A DNA stretch of 41,495 bases from contig RFYP01000005.1 of NCBI GenBank assembly GCA_009921175.1, forward strand, positions 1 through 41,495. Reading direction: 5' to 3'. The first letter of the stretch is position 1; the number at the start of each line of letters is the position of its first letter. Below the pieces are notes generated by a model. It ran no database searches. It saw only the letters and a list, made by a program, of their open reading frames with translations, and was not told where the DNA came from. The DNA is from Flavobacteriia bacterium. Its GTDB lineage: Bacteria > Bacteroidota > Bacteroidia > Flavobacteriales > Flavobacteriaceae. Position numbers and translations under genes: made by a program. Positions 1 to 9,423 of this stretch are shown piece after piece.

Positions 1-262
1 ATTTTGTAAGACGCTTATTAAAATGGAATCTAATGATATTGAGGACTTCATCAAGTTTGATTGGGACAGTATGAAAGAGGTTGTAAGTTTGGATACAGAC
101 AAAGAAATTGTTGTAAGACTTATCTATTCAAATAAGGACTCTATTTCATCGGGAATTAACGATTTTGACCTTAAGTTTAAGTTGACAGAAAGTAGTTTTA
201 AAACAGATGTTAAGGTTATAGAACATTCCTTACAAAAATTAACTACACTAGAATTTGATTAA
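1..262 (+). CDS. Hypothetical protein, probably the C-terminal part of a gene that starts before the window
   Basis: The frame is open from base 2 (FCKTLIKM...) through the listed ATG at 23 to the stop at 262. No family recognised. Confidence 0.4.
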   Translation, partial: FCKTLIKMESNDIEDFIKFDWDSMKEVVSLDTDKEIVVRLIYSNKDSISSGINDFDLKFKLTESSFKTDVKVIEHSLQKLTTLEFD

Positions 263-410
263 CCTTTTTTAGAAGAAAATCAAGTCTCTAATTCCTAAAT
301 GAAAGCACCACCAATCTTTGAGATGGTACACAATGTGTACCACTAATTTCATAACCGTCTGATCATCTGTCTATAATTTGATGGTGTGATTTCAGGAGGT
401 ATCACTTCCC

Positions 411-447
411 AAAACCCATAAAGTTTTGAAACTTTATGGGTTTTTTA
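411..447. terminator. Strong intrinsic terminator, possibly bidirectional
   Basis: Perfect 16 bp inverted repeat AAAACCCATAAAGTTT-TG-AAACTTTATGGGTTTT followed by a T run (gggttttttat). It lies between the + ORF ending at 262 and the - strand gene ending at 492. Confidence 0.8.
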
Positions 448-491
448 TATAAATGCATCTACAGCTAAGGGTTTTTAAAGTTTTGGAAAAG

Positions 492-1755
492 TTACACATC
501 TAACCCTTTCATCATTTTATTCCAATAGAGGTACGGCAGCATATATTTATTAAGCATCCAAAGTCGCCAGTGTTCTTTAGACGAATCTTTGATCAATAAC
601 TGTTTCAGCTTGGGGTCGGGGATAAAATTGTTTTTATAGTCAAACTCGGCCAATACCATTTTACCATAGCCCGTAACCAGTGGACAAGACGAATATCCGT
701 TATAGGATTGGTTGGTGGCTTTTTGATGGTTGATCAAACGCAATAGATTATCTACCACTATAGTCACTTGTTTGCGAATAGCCGCGCCCGTTTTGGCGGT
801 GGGTAAACCAGCTACATCGCCTAGCCCAAAAATATTGGGAAATTGGGTGTGCTGCAAACTACCATGATCAACCGCCAACCAGCCGGTTTCGTTGACCAAA
901 TTGGATTCTTTGACAAAGGTAGGAGCCGTTTGGGGTGGTGCTAAATGCAACATATCAAAAGGCACTTCGAGTAAGTTGTCCTTAGTCAATTTGGCCCCCA
1001 GAGCATTGTCTTTGGCAGAGGGGTAAATTCCCCCTTGGGTGCTGTTTTTTTAAAATACACCTTTTTATTTTTTGCATCAATCTTGACCGGGGAGTGGAAC
1101 GGCTTAAAATCAATTCCATAGCGGTCGATTACTTTTTCAAGCGTGGCTTTGATCTCCGGCACGCCAAAAATCACAGATCCGGGAGTTGCAAACACAAGGT
1201 TGATGTTTTGGGAGCGCCCCTTTTTACGGAAATAATCGGCCGCCAAATAAGCGATTTTTTGGGGGGCTCCTCCACATTTAATCTTTGTAGTCGGTTGGGT
1301 AAAAATGGCATTTCCCCCTTTAAAATTTTGAAGGATCTCCCAAGTGTGTTGGGGATCGGTATAATTACTGCAAACCACTCCTTTTTCGATGGCTTCGGGC
1401 AGTCCTTCGATCAGCGATGGATCCATAATCAGTCCGGGGGCCACTACCAAAAAATCATAGGTAAAATCACCTGAAGAAGCCGTAGAAAGACTATTGTCCT
1501 CGGCCTTAAAAGCAGTTACGGCATCCTTGATCCAGGGGTTGCTCCTTTGGGAATCAACGCTCCCATTGGCCGTCCAGTTCTTTTATAATCATAGGTTCCT
1601 GCACCGACCAAGGTCCATGCAGGTTGGTAATAGTGCTTCTCAGCCGGATCGATAATGGCAATGTCTAGGTTTTTGTCTTTTTTAAGTAATTGACCGGCTG
1701 TCATAATCCCGGCAGTACCTGCACCAATGATGATGATTTGATGATGTGTTTTCAT
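492..1755 (-). pseudogene. Sulfide:quinone oxidoreductase-like FAD/NAD(P)-dependent oxidoreductase, split by two frameshifts
   Basis: Three consecutive - strand ORFs (1516-1755, 986-1450, 492-989) in three different frames join into one protein. It has an N-terminal dinucleotide fold (HQIIIIGAGTAGIMTAGQL), KCGGAPQKIAYLAADYFRKKG, DMLHLAPPQTAPTFVKES and FPNIFGLGDVAGLPTAKTGAAIRKQ. The middle frame is open from about 1533 to 986. Confidence 0.75.
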
Positions 1756-1858
1756 TTAAATTCTAATTGGTTGAATATAGTCCAAAAAAGGTACGACTTT
1801 TTTCAATAAGAATTTTTTAGGATCTATTCCATAGAAAACTAGCCGCTTGGCTAAACCT

Positions 1859-3106
1859 TTAATCGTCTAGGGACAAGACACGATCTTGTGGAGGTGTGTC
1901 ATCGGGTTTGGGGGCATCGATTTGTTCTACCTTTCGCAATTTGGAGAGCATCATGCGCGTACGGGTGGTGACCAATTTGTTGATTTCTTGGTCGGCTTCA
2001 TTAATTTTTTTCTGGGCTTTTTCGAGTACCCCGCCAAAGGCCGTAAATTCTTTTTTGACGGCCGCCAAAACTTCCCAAACCTCACTGCTTCGCTTTTGAA
2101 TTGCCAAGGTCTTAAAGCCCATTTGCAGACTGTTCAACATGGCCGCTAGGGTCGTGGGACCGGTAATCACAATTTTATACTCCCGTTGCAGTTGGGCAAT
2201 CAAATCGGCATGGCGCACTACTTCAGCATACAGGCCCTCTATGGGTAAAAACATGATACCAAAGTCTGTGGTATGCGGAGGGTCGATGTATTTTTGGGCA
2301 ATGTCTTTGGCAAATTTTTTGACGCTTTGCAACAAAGCCCTAACCCCTTGTTCTACCTCCTGTGCATCACCGCGTTCATAGGCCGCTTGTAGGCGTATAT
2401 AGTCTTCTTGAGGAAATTTGGCAAACTCTACATGAGCATCGGAGCCCCTTTTGGTTTTGACATTGCTGTCATATTGCTCCGGGGCAAGAATTTGCTCTAG
2501 GATGTTACCAAGTTGAATTTCGCCTAAAACCCCTCGGGTTTTAACATTGCTCAGCACTTTTTTCAGGTCGCCGACTCCCGCGGCCAGGTTTTGCATTTCG
2601 CCCAGACCCTTTTGCACTTTGAGCAACTGTTGGGTCACCATTTCAAACGACTTGCCCAAACGCTCTTCGAGGGTTTTGTGCAGTTTTTCGTCCACCGTTT
2701 CACGCATTTTTTCCAACCGCAATTCGGTGGTTTTTACCAGTTCGTCTTGTTTGAGGTTCATGGCCTCAAACTTCTGCTTTTGGAGCTCGTTAAACTCTTT
2801 AACGTTTTTTGAAAATGCTTCTTGAAAATCTTTTAAGGTCAGGCGCAGTTCGTCGCGATCTTCTTTGGCTTTTTTAAGCAATGCCTCCGAAAGTCGCTCG
2901 ATACTTTGGGTGAACTCAATGCGGTTTTCTCTAAAATTTTTGGACAGTTCTTCTCGGTGTTGAGCAAATTCACTGCGCAAGAGGTCTTTTAATCCTTCTT
3001 GGGGTGCAGCGGTATTTTTTCGCAGTTGTATGGCCACCCAAAGGGCAATACCCAAGACCAATACCATCAAAAGGAGCAAGAGATTTTCCATGGAAGAAAG
3101 GTACAA
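1859..3106 (-). CDS. rmuC: DNA recombination protein RmuC
   Basis: N-terminal TM helix, long coiled coil, then the RmuC nuclease-like domain (TRGVLGEIQLGNILEQILAPEQYDSNVKT...HTTDFGIMFLPIEGLYAEV...ITGPTTLAAMLNSLQMGF). Confidence 0.9.
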   Translation of the reverse strand: MYLSSMENLLLLLMVLVLGIALWVAIQLRKNTAAPQEGLKDLLRSEFAQHREELSKNFRENRIEFTQSIERLSEALLKKAKEDRDELRLTLKDFQEAFSKNVKEFNELQKQKFEAMNLKQDELVKTTELRLEKMRETVDEKLHKTLEERLGKSFEMVTQQLLKVQKGLGEMQNLAAGVGDLKKVLSNVKTRGVLGEIQLGNILEQILAPEQYDSNVKTKRGSDAHVEFAKFPQEDYIRLQAAYERGDAQEVEQGVRALLQSVKKFAKDIAQKYIDPPHTTDFGIMFLPIEGLYAEVVRHADLIAQLQREYKIVITGPTTLAAMLNSLQMGFKTLAIQKRSSEVWEVLAAVKKEFTAFGGVLEKAQKKINEADQEINKLVTTRTRMMLSKLRKVEQIDAPKPDDTPPQDRVLSLDD

Positions 3107-3107
3107 A

Positions 3108-4124
3108 TTATTCTAAGGAAATGGAGTGACTGTATAGGCGATCTCCCCGAGCACCAAGCAGTTCAAATTCGAGACGGTTTTGGGCCCAATCAAAATGCAG
3201 CAGGCCAAAATTGCGCTGGACAATCAACGGGCTGATTCGGTGAGGGTTATACTCTGCTTCTAAAACATCATACGAATGAGTGATGCCGCTAGAGGTGAAA
3301 TCATAAACGGTTTTACCCGCCGGAGTTTGGGCCTGGGAAAGCTCGGCAATATGGCGATCTCCACTCAAAAAAATGGGGTTCTGAACCGGGTATTGGTCCA
3401 AAAGTGCGACTATTTGTTGCTGAGCCTGGGGAAAGTTTGACCACTTTTCATAAGGGTGCTTGTCGGATAAAAATTGAATTCCCGTCCCGATCAAATGCAC
3501 ACGGGCATCACTGCTTGCCAAGAAATCGCGCAGCCAGTCCCATTGTGCTGTTCCCAGTAGTGATCCCGGGTTGGATTTGTAGCGTTGTTCAGTGTCGGAA
3601 TCGGGTACATAGGGTTCTTTAAAATAACGTATATCCAATAAAATCAAAGCCACCTTTTGATCGCCCTCTCCAAAGGTATAGGCCTGATAAACCCCTTGGC
3701 GCGACCGGACTGGATGTGCTTGGGGAATGTCCAAAAACTCAAGCAACAAGGATTTACTTTGCTCCTTTTCGGCATAATCGGCACCGCCATCATTGGGTCC
3801 GTAATCATGGTCGTCCCAAACACCAAAAATTTGGGCTTCGGAAGTCAATCGCTGATAATGGGGATTGGTTTTTTGGGTGCGGTATTTATTTTCGAGGTCT
3901 TGCAAGGCATGGGCTTCGCCATAGACAATATCACCCAACCAAAGCCAAGCTTGGGGCTGTTGATCGGCAATGGTTTTCCACACCGTTGGATCTAGAGTGG
4001 TTTTGTTGCACGAACCAAAAGCAAAGGTGGAGAGTGAAGCCTTATAGGTCGCATCTTGTGCATGCAACAGTACAGCGCAAAACAAACTCAGGGAAAGGAA
4101 ATGAAAAAGTGGTGTTGGGCGCAT
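3108..4124 (-). CDS. PhoD-like alkaline phosphatase / metallophosphatase, secreted
   Basis: Signal peptide plus FAFGSCNK, WLWLGDIVYG, WDDHDYGPNDGG and LSGDRHIAEL motifs. Confidence 0.85.
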   Translation of the reverse strand: MRPTPLFHFLSLSLFCAVLLHAQDATYKASLSTFAFGSCNKTTLDPTVWKTIADQQPQAWLWLGDIVYGEAHALQDLENKYRTQKTNPHYQRLTSEAQIFGVWDDHDYGPNDGGADYAEKEQSKSLLLEFLDIPQAHPVRSRQGVYQAYTFGEGDQKVALILLDIRYFKEPYVPDSDTEQRYKSNPGSLLGTAQWDWLRDFLASSDARVHLIGTGIQFLSDKHPYEKWSNFPQAQQQIVALLDQYPVQNPIFLSGDRHIAELSQAQTPAGKTVYDFTSSGITHSYDVLEAEYNPHRISPLIVQRNFGLLHFDWAQNRLEFELLGARGDRLYSHSISLE

Positions 4125-4139
4125 GGGTTCACTTAAAAT

Positions 4140-6047
4140 TTACAAGGCGCCTTGGATAATGCTTTCGACCACTTCGGGGTTGAGCAAGGTAGAGGTATCT
4201 CCGAGTTCATCGGTAGCACCAACGGTAATTTTTCTCAAGATTCGTCGCATGATTTTTCCTGAACGGGTTTTGGGTAGACCCACAACAAACTGAATTTTAT
4301 CGAGTTTGGCAATCGGACCAATGTTGATCGATATCTGCTGGTTAATTTCAGCGCGAAGCGCATCCTGTTGGTCTTCGGGCAAGGCTTCCTTTAGAATCAC
4401 AAATCCATAGAGGGCGTTTCCTTTGATATCGTGAGGAAATCCTACAATGGCCGACTCCGCCACTTTGGGATGCTCGTTGATGGCATCTTCGATGGGAGCG
4501 GTTCCTAAATTATGACCCGATACGATGATCACGTCATCGACACGACCGGTAATGCGGTAATACCCCACACTGTCACGTAGCGCACCATCGCCAGTAAAAT
4601 AATTGCCCGGGAAGGTCGAAAAATAGGTTTCGCGGTAGCGTTCGTGATTGCCCCAAATGGTTCGGGCCATCGAAGGCCAGGGAAACTTGATACATAGACG
4701 GCCCTGGACATTTTTACCAGGAATTTCTTGGCCGTCGGCATCTCTTAATGCCGGTTGAATACCGATAAAGGGCAAAGTCGCAAAGGTAGGTTTGGTGGGC
4801 GTGGCATAGGGAATTGGTGAAATCATAATCCCCCCTGTCTCGGTTTGCCACCAGGTATCGACTATGGGACAGGTTTGCTTGCCGATATGGGTGTCGTACC
4901 AGTGCCAGGCCTCTTCGTTGATAGGTTCACCTACCGTGCCTAAAACTTTGAGAGAAGACAGGTCGTATTGGGTCACAAAAGACAATTGTTCTTTGGCCAA
5001 AGCCCGAATGGCCGTAGGGGCTGTATAAAACTGATTGACCTGGTGTTTTTCGACAATTTGCCAAAATCGGCCAAAATCGGGATAAGAAGGTACCCCTTCA
5101 AACATCACCGTTGTCGCTCCATTGGCCAGGGGTCCGTAGACGATATAGGAGTGTCCGGTAATCCAACCGATGTCTGCCGTGCACCAATAGACATCTTCTT
5201 CTTGGTATTGAAAAATATTTTTAAACGTATAAGCCGAATACACCATATACCCTGCGGTGGAATGCACCATACCTTTGGGCTGACCGGTAGATCCTGACGT
5301 ATATAAAATAAACAAAGGGTCTTCGGCCTCCATGACCTCAGCCGGGCAGTCGGTCGATGCCTTTTCAAGCAGGGGCGCCAACCAAGCATCTCTTCCTTCT
5401 TGCATCATCACGGATTCTTGGGTGCGCTGGGCGACCAAAACTTTAGTCACGCCCGGGCAGTCATTTAGGGCTTCGTCTACGATGGCTTTAAGGGGAATGG
5501 TTTTGTTGCCTCTAAATCCTCCATCGGCAGTCAGTACCACTTTACAATCGCAATCGTTGATGCGTGTCGCTAGGGCGGTCGCTGAAAATCCTCCAAATAC
5601 CACCGAATGAACAGCACCTATGCGCGCACAGGCGAGTACAGCAATGGCGAGTTCGGGAATCATGGGCATGTAAACACATACCCGATCCCCTTTTTTTACC
5701 TGTTGTGCTTTGAGCACATTTGCCATACGATTCACGCGTTCGTACAACTCTTGGTATGTGATGTGCTCAGCCGGCTCTTTGGGGTTGTTGGGTTCGAATA
5801 AAATCGCTGTTTTTTGGGCCCGATCTTTGAGGTGTCGGTCAATGCAATTTTCGGTAATATTGAGTTGTGCTCCTTCAAACCACTTGACCTCGGGTTTATG
5901 AAAGTCCCACGATAAGACACGGTCCCAGGTTTTGTGCCAAACAAAGTTTTCACGCGCCAGGTTGTCCCAAAAGGTTTCGGGATCTTCGACCGAAGTGCGA
6001 TACACTTGGAAGTATTGTTCTAAACTTTCAATTTGGTACGGATTCAT
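4140..6047 (-). CDS. acs: Acetate-CoA ligase (acetyl-CoA synthetase)
   Basis: 635 aa; LFILYTSGSTGQPKGMVHS AMP-binding motif, DVYWCTADIGWITGHSYIVYGPL, TWWQTETGGI, and C-terminal LPKTRSGKIMRRILRKI. Confidence 0.95.
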   Translation of the reverse strand: MNPYQIESLEQYFQVYRTSVEDPETFWDNLARENFVWHKTWDRVLSWDFHKPEVKWFEGAQLNITENCIDRHLKDRAQKTAILFEPNNPKEPAEHITYQELYERVNRMANVLKAQQVKKGDRVCVYMPMIPELAIAVLACARIGAVHSVVFGGFSATALATRINDCDCKVVLTADGGFRGNKTIPLKAIVDEALNDCPGVTKVLVAQRTQESVMMQEGRDAWLAPLLEKASTDCPAEVMEAEDPLFILYTSGSTGQPKGMVHSTAGYMVYSAYTFKNIFQYQEEDVYWCTADIGWITGHSYIVYGPLANGATTVMFEGVPSYPDFGRFWQIVEKHQVNQFYTAPTAIRALAKEQLSFVTQYDLSSLKVLGTVGEPINEEAWHWYDTHIGKQTCPIVDTWWQTETGGIMISPIPYATPTKPTFATLPFIGIQPALRDADGQEIPGKNVQGRLCIKFPWPSMARTIWGNHERYRETYFSTFPGNYFTGDGALRDSVGYYRITGRVDDVIIVSGHNLGTAPIEDAINEHPKVAESAIVGFPHDIKGNALYGFVILKEALPEDQQDALRAEINQQISINIGPIAKLDKIQFVVGLPKTRSGKIMRRILRKITVGATDELGDTSTLLNPEVVESIIQGAL

Positions 6048-6067
6048 TTGTTTATTGGTTTACATGT

Positions 6068-7777
6068 TTAATGTGTATGGGCGGCACCTGCTCCTCTGGG
6101 GATTCGAATGTCCTCCACCAGTTCTTGTACTTCTTTTGGCGGGTCAGGGTAAAAATAATTGACCGTCAGTGCGACCATAAAATTAACAATCATGGCGACA
6201 CTACCAAAGCCTTCGGGTGAAATCCCCCACCACCAGGCCGATTGGAGTCCGGCCACAGCTTCTTTGCCCCCGTCAAAGACACCAAATTTAAATTTTAACA
6301 TATAGAACAGCATCAAGGAAATTCCGACTATCATTCCACTGATGGCTCCTTGGCGGTTCATTTTTTTGTAAAAAATCCCCAAAATAATCGCCGGGAAAAA
6401 GGAAGCCGCCGCCAATCCAAATGCCAAAGCGACTACCGCAGCGACAAATCCGGGTGGGTTGATTCCAAAATAGCCGGCTACTACTACCGCAAAGGTCGCC
6501 GCTGCTCGGGCTGACCATAACTCGCCTTTTTCGCTAATGTTGGGTTTAAATACTTTTTTGATCAAATCGTGTGAAATCGAAGAAGAGATTACCAGCAATA
6601 GTCCGGCCGCTGTTGACAGGGCTGCTGCCAAGCCCCCTGCCGCAACCAAGGCCACCACCCAGGCGGGAAGTTCTGCAATTTCTGGATTGGCCAAGACCAT
6701 AATGTCTCGGTCCACAGTCAGTTCGTTGTTGGCATCGCCGGTATATTGTATGGTACCGTCTTGGTTTTTATCATCGAATTGCAGCAAGCCGGTGGTTTCC
6801 CAGTTTTTAAACCATTCGGGCATGTTTGCATAGGGCTGATTACTCACCGTATCGATCAGGTTGATCCGGGCAAAAACGGCCACTGCCGGGGCAGTAGTAT
6901 ATAAAAGAGCGATACACAAAAGGGCAATCCCTGCCGATTTTCGGGCATCACGAACGCGTTTGACGGTAAAAAATCGAACGATCACATGCGGCAATCCGGC
7001 GGTACCCACCATCAAAGCTAGGGTGATGGCAAACACATCAATACGGGATTTGCTACCTGTCGTATAGTTAGCAAATCCCAATTCTTGCGACAGGCCATTG
7101 AGGCGTTCCAACAAGTAGGTACCCGAACCGTCGTTGAGTTGGCTACCCATTCCCAGTTGGGGAATGGGGTTTCCGGTCATTTGAATGGATATAAAAAAAG
7201 CCGGTACCATAAAAGCAAAAATCAGCACACAGAACTGTGCCACCTGGGTGTAGGTAATTCCTTTCATCCCCCCTAAAACGGCATAGAATAAAACGATGAT
7301 CATCCCGATAATTACCCCGGTGTCGATATCGACTTCTAGAAAGCGGGAAAAGACCACCCCTACACCGCGCATTTGCCCAGCAACATAGGTAAAAGAAACC
7401 AGCAATGCACAGAGCACGGCAACCACACGGGCAGTGTTCGAATAGTAACGTTCACCCACAAAATCGGGAACGGTAAACTGTCCAAATTTTCGTAAATAGG
7501 GCGCCAATAAAAGCGCGAGCAGCACATAGCCTCCGGTCCAGCCCATGAGGTAAACCGAGCCGTCGTAGCCCATAAATGAAATTAGCCCCGCCATGGAGAT
7601 AAACGACGCGGCTGACATCCAGTCTGCCGCCGTGGCCAAACCGTTGGCCCAGGGAGAGATTCCTCCGCCGGCCACATAAAACTCTTTAGTCGATCCGGCC
7701 CGTGACCAAATGGCAATAGCGATATATATTCCAAAAGTAATTCCGACCAACGTATAGGTCCAAAGTTGTACAGTCAT
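6068..7777 (-). CDS. Sodium:solute symporter, acetate permease-like (ActP/VC_2705 type)
   Basis: Multi-TM SSS family protein with GGGISPWANGLATAADWMSAASFISMAGLI. Sits between acs and a DUF4212 small subunit. Confidence 0.85.
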   Translation of the reverse strand: MTVQLWTYTLVGITFGIYIAIAIWSRAGSTKEFYVAGGGISPWANGLATAADWMSAASFISMAGLISFMGYDGSVYLMGWTGGYVLLALLLAPYLRKFGQFTVPDFVGERYYSNTARVVAVLCALLVSFTYVAGQMRGVGVVFSRFLEVDIDTGVIIGMIIVLFYAVLGGMKGITYTQVAQFCVLIFAFMVPAFFISIQMTGNPIPQLGMGSQLNDGSGTYLLERLNGLSQELGFANYTTGSKSRIDVFAITLALMVGTAGLPHVIVRFFTVKRVRDARKSAGIALLCIALLYTTAPAVAVFARINLIDTVSNQPYANMPEWFKNWETTGLLQFDDKNQDGTIQYTGDANNELTVDRDIMVLANPEIAELPAWVVALVAAGGLAAALSTAAGLLLVISSSISHDLIKKVFKPNISEKGELWSARAAATFAVVVAGYFGINPPGFVAAVVALAFGLAAASFFPAIILGIFYKKMNRQGAISGMIVGISLMLFYMLKFKFGVFDGGKEAVAGLQSAWWWGISPEGFGSVAMIVNFMVALTVNYFYPDPPKEVQELVEDIRIPRGAGAAHTH

Positions 7778-7786
7778 GGTGTTTTG

Positions 7787-8044
7787 TTATTCGTTTACAT
7801 CAAATTTTTTGTCCAAGCGGTTCATCAATGCTACATAGACAAAGATGAGCAAGACAAATACATAGATCGCTCCTTGTTGGGCCATCCAAAAGCCAAGGGG
7901 AAATCCCCCGACCATAAATTGATCTAAAAAATCTTTAAAAAGAATACCGGCCCCATAGGAAACTAGAAACCAGATGGAAAGTAAGAGAATAAGGTACCTG
8001 AGGTTCTGGCTCCAGTACCGCTGACGTTGGTTGGATTGATTCAT
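7787..8044 (-). CDS. DUF4212 family protein, small subunit of a sodium:solute symporter
   Basis: 85 aa with two TM helices (RYWSQNLRYLILLLSIWFLVSYGAGILF...GGFPLGFWMAQQGAIYVFVLLIFVYV), directly upstream of the SSS gene. Confidence 0.85.
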   Translation of the reverse strand: MNQSNQRQRYWSQNLRYLILLLSIWFLVSYGAGILFKDFLDQFMVGGFPLGFWMAQQGAIYVFVLLIFVYVALMNRLDKKFDVNE

Positions 8045-8234
8045 TTTGGTTTATTTATCGGTCGTGCGCACAGAAGCACCTCCTAAAAATATTAAATAAA
8101 TTAATTCATTCGCCCATTTATGCTTCAAATCATTCACCTCTTTAGCCTATTTCCTTTTAAATCTCTTATTTTTAAACCTTGAAAAGAGAATAGTATCTTT
8201 CTTTTTTCAACTGACTATAAAAGCGAAAAAACCA

Positions 8235-8903
8235 TTGAAAACCCTCGCGCACATTCGCAAAGAAGAAGTGTCCATCGCCTTGATTTGGCTCTTTCACGTC
8301 AGTGGTATCTTGGGGATTGTCTACGGTGATGCGCTGTGGTTTATTCAGGCCACCCCTCTCAATTTGAGTTTATCTTTTATTTTGGTTTTGGTCAATGGAT
8401 GGTCTTCCAAAAATTTTATCCGTGCCGTGGTCATCATTTATGGAGTTGGCATGTTGGCCGAAATCTTGGGAGTCCAATGGGGATGGATTTTTGGTGACTA
8501 TCAATACGGAGCAATGTTGGGATGGAAATGGCTGGGAGTTCCTTGGCTAATCGGTGCCAACTGGGTGATATTGGTCGTCTGTACCAGTGTGATTGCCCGG
8601 GATTTGGTGGCCAATCGTTACGGCCAAATTTTGGTGGGTGTCGCCCTGATGCTCTTATTGGATTTGTTGATAGAACCCATTGCACCTGTCTTGGATTTTT
8701 GGGTCTTTGAAGGGGGTGAAGCCCCCCTTCAAAATTTTATCGGCTGGGCCGCTGTTGCCCTACCCTTACAGCTACTAATGCAGTGGGTAAGACTTCGCCC
8801 CAAAAGCAGTTTTTATCACAACCTTTACTTACTGCAAATCCTCTTTTTTACGGTCTTGTTAATTAAGCTTAACTCGGCAGCCCCTTTGTTGGAGTTATCG
8901 TAA
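8235..8903 (+). CDS. Carotenoid biosynthesis protein (CruF/DUF422 type)
   Basis: Polytopic membrane protein with GMLAEILGVQWGWIFGDYQYGAMLGWKWLGVPWLIGANW and LLDLLIEPIAP...DFWVFEGGEAPLQNFIGW. Confidence 0.75.
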   Translation: MKTLAHIRKEEVSIALIWLFHVSGILGIVYGDALWFIQATPLNLSLSFILVLVNGWSSKNFIRAVVIIYGVGMLAEILGVQWGWIFGDYQYGAMLGWKWLGVPWLIGANWVILVVCTSVIARDLVANRYGQILVGVALMLLLDLLIEPIAPVLDFWVFEGGEAPLQNFIGWAAVALPLQLLMQWVRLRPKSSFYHNLYLLQILFFTVLLIKLNSAAPLLELS

Positions 8904-8913
8904 CTTTGCAGTA

Positions 8914-9423
8914 ATGAAAAATGCATGGCTTTTCGGTATCATAGTATTGTCCTTTGGGTGTAAAGAGCCTAAGCCCAAACCAGCGGAGGTTACTGTGGCG
9001 GCCGACAGCCTGGTGGTTAATTTTCCTAAGCAAACGGAGCGTTTGGTGCAATTTGATCCTGCCTTTGTCGAAGAATATCAATTGGAGGATTGGGAGGCAT
9101 TGATGAATTTTAAACGAGATTTTGAAAATCTGCAACGCCTAAACCCCAAAGGATTGACCGTTTTTCTGCGGGGGCTCGACAACCAAACCCAACGCCTACT
9201 GGCCTCAGATTTTCCCAAAGCTTTTGACAATCCTCCAATCAAAAGTCGCCTACAAGTAGTTCGCACCGACATCCTAAAATGCATCTACTATGCCGAAAAC
9301 CGGCAAAACGAATCCCTAGACCAAGCCCTAAGGGCGATGTATGTCTCCTATACTGCTTTTTTAGAGCGGTTAATTTCTATGGGAGAGGAAAAAAATATCA
9401 ATGTGTTGCAACGTCTAGACTAA
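8914..9423 (+). CDS. Hypothetical lipoprotein
   Basis: Signal peptide with lipobox (LFGIIVLSFGCKEPKPKPA). No family recognised. Confidence 0.6.
   Translation: MKNAWLFGIIVLSFGCKEPKPKPAEVTVAADSLVVNFPKQTERLVQFDPAFVEEYQLEDWEALMNFKRDFENLQRLNPKGLTVFLRGLDNQTQRLLASDFPKAFDNPPIKSRLQVVRTDILKCIYYAENRQNESLDQALRAMYVSYTAFLERLISMGEEKNINVLQRLD

Noticed and set aside
1094-1474. 126-aa + strand ORF
   Set aside because: Antisense to the conserved SQR-like gene; no recognisable motif.
3716-4159. 147-aa + strand ORF
   Set aside because: Lies opposite the PhoD-like gene, whose catalytic motifs are intact; low-complexity His/Arg-rich translation typical of a shadow ORF.
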